DNA from: Halomonas sp. BDJS001
GTDB lineage: Bacteria > Pseudomonadota > Gammaproteobacteria > Pseudomonadales > Halomonadaceae
NCBI RefSeq assembly: GCF_026104355.1
Contig: NZ_CP110535.1
Location: 248,001-312,000 of the forward strand
DNA: 64,000 nt
Direction of reading: 5' to 3'
A program made the position numbers and the translations under genes. Below the pieces are notes generated by a model. That model saw only the letters and a program-made list of their open reading frames with translations. It was not told the origin of the DNA and searched no databases. Shown here piece by piece: positions 61,137-64,000 of this stretch. Each line of letters begins with the position of its first letter. Position 1 is the first letter of the stretch.

Positions 61137-61505
61137 ATGAGTAAAATCCTACGCCACTTCAAAAAGCTACTGCGCAGCGTCCCGCGTGGCTCTCGCTGCA
61201 ACGTCACTGGGTTAACCTTGGTGCTGTTGCTGGCGGGTAGCGCGGTGGGCGACCAGCATTGGGAGTCACTACACGGAGAAGTACGCCGCGGCGAGGTCGT
61301 GCCCCTCGACACTATTTTGGATTGGCTGGAAGCTAACTACATCGGTGAAGTGTTGGAGGTTGAGGTGGAGCGCGAAGGGGGGTACGTCGAGTATGAGATC
61401 AAATTGCTTGGCCCCCAGGGCCAGGTTGTCGAGTTCGAGTTTGATGGTCATAACGGCCAATTGATGGCCATTGAGGGGGTGCGTATCAATGATATGCGCC
61501 GCTAG
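61137..61505 (+). CDS. PepSY-domain periplasmic protein
   Basis: 122 aa with an N-terminal hydrophobic helix (VTGLTLVLLLAGSAVG) and one PepSY domain (VVPLDTILDWLEANYIGEVLEVEVERE ... VEFEFDGHNGQLMAIEG). Encoded 38 bp before the response regulator, same strand; may feed the kinase, as in other PepSY-TCS operons. Confidence 0.82.
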   Translation: MSKILRHFKKLLRSVPRGSRCNVTGLTLVLLLAGSAVGDQHWESLHGEVRRGEVVPLDTILDWLEANYIGEVLEVEVEREGGYVEYEIKLLGPQGQVVEFEFDGHNGQLMAIEGVRINDMRR

Positions 61506-61543
61506 CCTGTTGATGTCACTTGCCAAAAAAGGGTAGTTAGCCG

Positions 61544-62218
61544 ATGAAGTGTTTGTTGGTAGAGGATGACCAAGCGCTTGCCCGTGAACTTAGCCAAGCG
61601 TTGCGCGACGGAGATTGGCTGGTAGAGCATGCGGCGACTGGCCAGGAAGCCGATTTTCTGGTGCGCACGGAAGCCTACGACACGCTGATTCTGGATGTCG
61701 GTCTACCCGATGGCGATGGCACCCGCTGGCTTTCGGCATGGCGGGAAGATGGTATCGACCTGCCAGTGTTGATCCTTACCGCCCGGGAGCGCTGGGCCGA
61801 TAAAGCGGCCGGATTTACTGCCGGGGCGGATGACTACGTCACAAAACCCTTTGAGTCCGCGGAAGTCCTGTTTCGCCTACGTGCCCTTGTGCGTCGCAGC
61901 CACGGCCACGCCCATCCAGTACTGAAAGTGGGTGAGCTGAGTTTGGATACCCACACCCAACACGTTACCTTGGCAGGTCGACCGGTGGGGTTAACCGCCC
62001 AGGAGGCCCGCCTGCTCGGCTATTTAATGCACGCCGCACCGCGGGTGGTGAGCCGCACCGAACTCTCGGAGCACGTTTATGACCGCGACCACGAGCCGGA
62101 CTCCAACGTGATCGATGTTCAGGTCAGCCGCCTGCGCCGCAAGCTGGGCAGTTGGCGCATTGCCACCCTGCGTGGCCAGGGATACCGGCTATTAGCAGAA
62201 GAGCCTGCTAACGAATGA
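61544..62218 (+). CDS. OmpR/PhoB-type response regulator
   Basis: 224 aa. Receiver domain with acidic pair EDD (8-10), phospho-Asp in LILDVGLPDGDG near residue 52, Lys in VTKPFE, and C-terminal winged helix (LGYLMHAAPRVVSRTELSEHVYDRDHEPDSNVIDV). Closest by pattern to QseB/PmrA-like regulators. Overlaps the kinase gene by ATGA. Confidence 0.95.
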   Translation: MKCLLVEDDQALARELSQALRDGDWLVEHAATGQEADFLVRTEAYDTLILDVGLPDGDGTRWLSAWREDGIDLPVLILTARERWADKAAGFTAGADDYVTKPFESAEVLFRLRALVRRSHGHAHPVLKVGELSLDTHTQHVTLAGRPVGLTAQEARLLGYLMHAAPRVVSRTELSEHVYDRDHEPDSNVIDVQVSRLRRKLGSWRIATLRGQGYRLLAEEPANE

Positions 62219-63590
62219 GACAAGACACCACCGCATGGAAAGATCGCTGGGCAAAACGTTCTATCAGCGTGCGGCTGCTGCTGGCCGTACTAGTGATGGT
62301 GGGGTTGGCGCTGCCTGTTGCGGGCACGCTGCTCTCCCACCATTACCGCGCCTCAGCCACCCAGGCGTTCGACGAGCGTCTGGAGGCTACTCTCAACGTC
62401 ATTATGGCGGGCGTTACCTACGACCGTGTAGAACAACAGCTTGTTCACGACTGGGCCCTGGGCGACCCGCGTTTTGACAACGTCTACTCCGGTTGGTACT
62501 GGCAAATCACCGATGGCGAGGAGAGCACCCTCGCCTCGCGCTCACTGTGGGATCAGCGCCTGCCGGTGATTGATAGCGACACCCTTAGCGCTCGCTCGAT
62601 ACCTGGCCCCCGGGGCAATCGCTGCGAGTGGTGGAGCGCGATATCTATTTGGCGCCGTTAGAAGCGCCGCTGCATATTAGCGTCGCCGCCCGGGACGATG
62701 TGTTGACCCGCGATATTGGCGAATTTCAACGCCTGCTGTGGGGCGGTTTAGTCGGCCTGGGCGTGCTGTTACTTGGCGTATTGGCGCTCCAGGTACGCTG
62801 GGGGCTAGCGCCACTGCGCCGCATGCACGCCAACCTGCATGAGGTAGAGCAGGGGCGTGCCGAGCAGTTAGACACCCGTTTGCCTGACGAGTTGGCGACG
62901 CTTGCCGCCTCAATGAACGCGGTGCTGGCACGCGATCAGCGCTTGATCGAGCGCGGCCGCCATACCGCTGGCAACCTAGCCCATGCGCTGAAAACCCCGC
63001 TGAGCGTGATGCGCCTGCAGCTACGCCAACTGCCGGAAACGAACCGCGCCGCCTGGGAGGTTGAGCTAGAACGCGTAGATAGCGCGGTACGCCATCATCT
63101 GGCGCGGGCATCGGCAGCGGGAGAGGGGATACGCTTTGCGCCCATCGATTTACATGCCACCCTGGCGCCGCTGCTCAATGGGTTGGCCAGGCTTGCCCAG
63201 CGGCGTGGCATTGCGCTGCGCCAAACCTGGACGGGTGAGATTAATGTGCACATGGATGGGCAGGATATCCAAGAACTGGTGGGTAACCTAATGGATAACG
63301 CGCTGCGCTGGGCGCATAGCGATGTGCAGCTACAGGTAGAGAGTGAAGGGCAGCAGTTAACCTTGACCGTTAGCGATGATGGCCCTGGTATGTCGGAAGC
63401 AGAGTGCCAGCAGGCGGTGCAGCGCGGCAAACGGTTGGATGAACAGCGCTCGGGCAGTGGCTTGGGTTTGGCCATTGTGACTGACCTTGTTGCCCTGTAC
63501 AGCGGCCAACTGCACCTTAGCCGCGCCAGCACTGGCGGTTTAAACGTGGCGGTGGCACTGCCCGTCGTCGCGGGTAATCGTCGCGTGTAA
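62215..63590 (+). pseudogene. Sensor histidine kinase, split by a one-base frameshift
   Basis: The first frame (62215-62661) has helix 1 (VRLLLAVLVMVGLALPVAGTLL) and the start of the periplasmic sensor domain, then goes off frame after SARSIPGP. The second frame carries on QSLRVVERDIYLAPLEAPLHI, helix 2, HAMP (RWGLAPLRRMHANLHEVEQG), the His box GNLAHALKTPLSV, and ATPase N and G boxes (NLMDNALRWAH, DDGPGMSE, GSGLGLAIV). One extra base in the C5G4 run at about 62607-62616 restores about 458 aa. Partner of the upstream regulator. Confidence 0.88.
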
Positions 63591-63609
63591 ATAATGGAGA
63601 CCGCACCGA

Positions 63610-64000
63610 ATGAATCGCACAGATACGCTGCCCGATATAGTCGCCGGCCCCCTATTAAGACGCATCAGCGCTGCACGGCTGGTACTTTGGCTCGTCGCCA
63701 CTCGGCCACTGAACATGACACTGGTGCTGCGCCCAGGGCACGCCGATAGCCAGTCGATTGGCTTGGCGCATCACCAGCAGTGCATCCCCATCGGCCAGCG
63801 GGCCTTTATCTACCTAATCGATTGTGGGCTTGAATCGCCGCTGCCCTGCGACGAGCGCATCGAGTATGACCTGCAGGTGGAAACTCTACAGGGCGAGTGG
63901 CGCTCTTTGCCCGAGTGGGCACCGTGGCTGTGTTATGACGGTGCCGCCTATCCCGCCTTTGTGGTTGCCTCGCGCCATCACCGCCTGATGCACGGCTCCT
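63610..64000 (+). CDS. Probable PhoD-like alkaline phosphatase family protein (3' partial)
   Basis: Open from ATG 63610 (GGAGA site at 63596-63600) to the window edge, 130 codons seen: LPDIVAGPLLRRISAARLVLWLVATRPLNMTLVLRPG and IEYDLQVETLQGEWRSLPEWAPWLCYDG. This resembles the N-terminal beta domain of long PhoD-like metallophosphatases; the metal-binding region is beyond the window, so the call is tentative. Confidence 0.5.
   Translation, partial: MNRTDTLPDIVAGPLLRRISAARLVLWLVATRPLNMTLVLRPGHADSQSIGLAHHQQCIPIGQRAFIYLIDCGLESPLPCDERIEYDLQVETLQGEWRSLPEWAPWLCYDGAAYPAFVVASRHHRLMHGS

Overview
This is a chromosomal window from a moderately GC-rich gammaproteobacterium, most likely of the Halomonas group. 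The inference rests on the house-keeping order ispB / rplU-rpmA-obgE-proB, a FAN1-type nuclease beside an XPD/DinG-type helicase, a DUF1853 gene and Gammaproteobacteria-like protein sequences; no rRNA or marker is present that would prove the genus. Chromosomal DNA flanks one complete P2-family prophage of about 40.3 kb (14271-54554), integrated in the 3' part of a tRNA-Pro(CGG) gene.

Left flank (1-12.7 kb): a peptide-type ABC transporter operon (fused two-domain ATPase, substrate-binding protein, two permeases) ending in an M14 zinc carboxypeptidase; a FAN1/VRR-NUC nuclease overlapping a PD-(D/E)XK + Fe-S helicase; a TSUP permease; a convergent MFS transporter. At 12.7-14.27 kb lies a gene-poor strip holding the wreck of an older, related prophage: the last codons of gpD, a 49-codon ORF, a disabled copy of the gene that closes the resident prophage, a diverged pair of integrase arm sites, and a copy of the tRNA terminator.

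Prophage, left to right: integrase; a compact leftward early operon (excisionase-like protein, rolling-circle gpA, zinc-finger proteins including an Ogr-type late activator, three small ribbon-helix-helix-like proteins); a reversed accessory gene placed between the early promoter and its operon; a LexA/CI-type repressor with ACCG-NN-CGGT operators; a defence cluster consisting of a Kiwa system (kwaA, and kwaB broken at an A8 tract) convergent with an NgoMIV-family restriction-modification pair; a UmuD-like gene behind a LexA-like box; two secreted-protein accessory genes; then the P2 morphogenesis block read leftward (D, U, T, E/E', FII, FI, tail-fibre genes, I, J, W, PAAR, V, then S, R, spanins, lysozyme, holin, X, L, M, N, O) and rightward P and Q. 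A hicAB toxin-antitoxin pair interrupts the late block between S and V. Beyond Q are a Dam methylase, an unrecognised membrane-protein locus, a short conserved gene, arm sites, terminator and tRNA. Late transcription units begin beside a repeated TTGT-N14-ACAA element, a good candidate for the Ogr-type activator site.

Right flank (54.6-64 kb): ispB, rplU-rpmA, obgE, proB, a DUF1853 protein, two divergent PepSY genes, an OmpR-type two-component system, and the start of a probable PhoD-like phosphatase gene.

A caution: five to seven conserved or plausible genes across host and phage are split by an apparent one-base loss (substrate-binding protein, helicase, histidine kinase, gpV, probably two accessory membrane genes). 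This pattern looks more like assembly indels than biology. By contrast, kwaB carries a one-base gain in an A8 tract and gpE/E' shows the genuine TTTTTTG programmed -1 frameshift known from P2.
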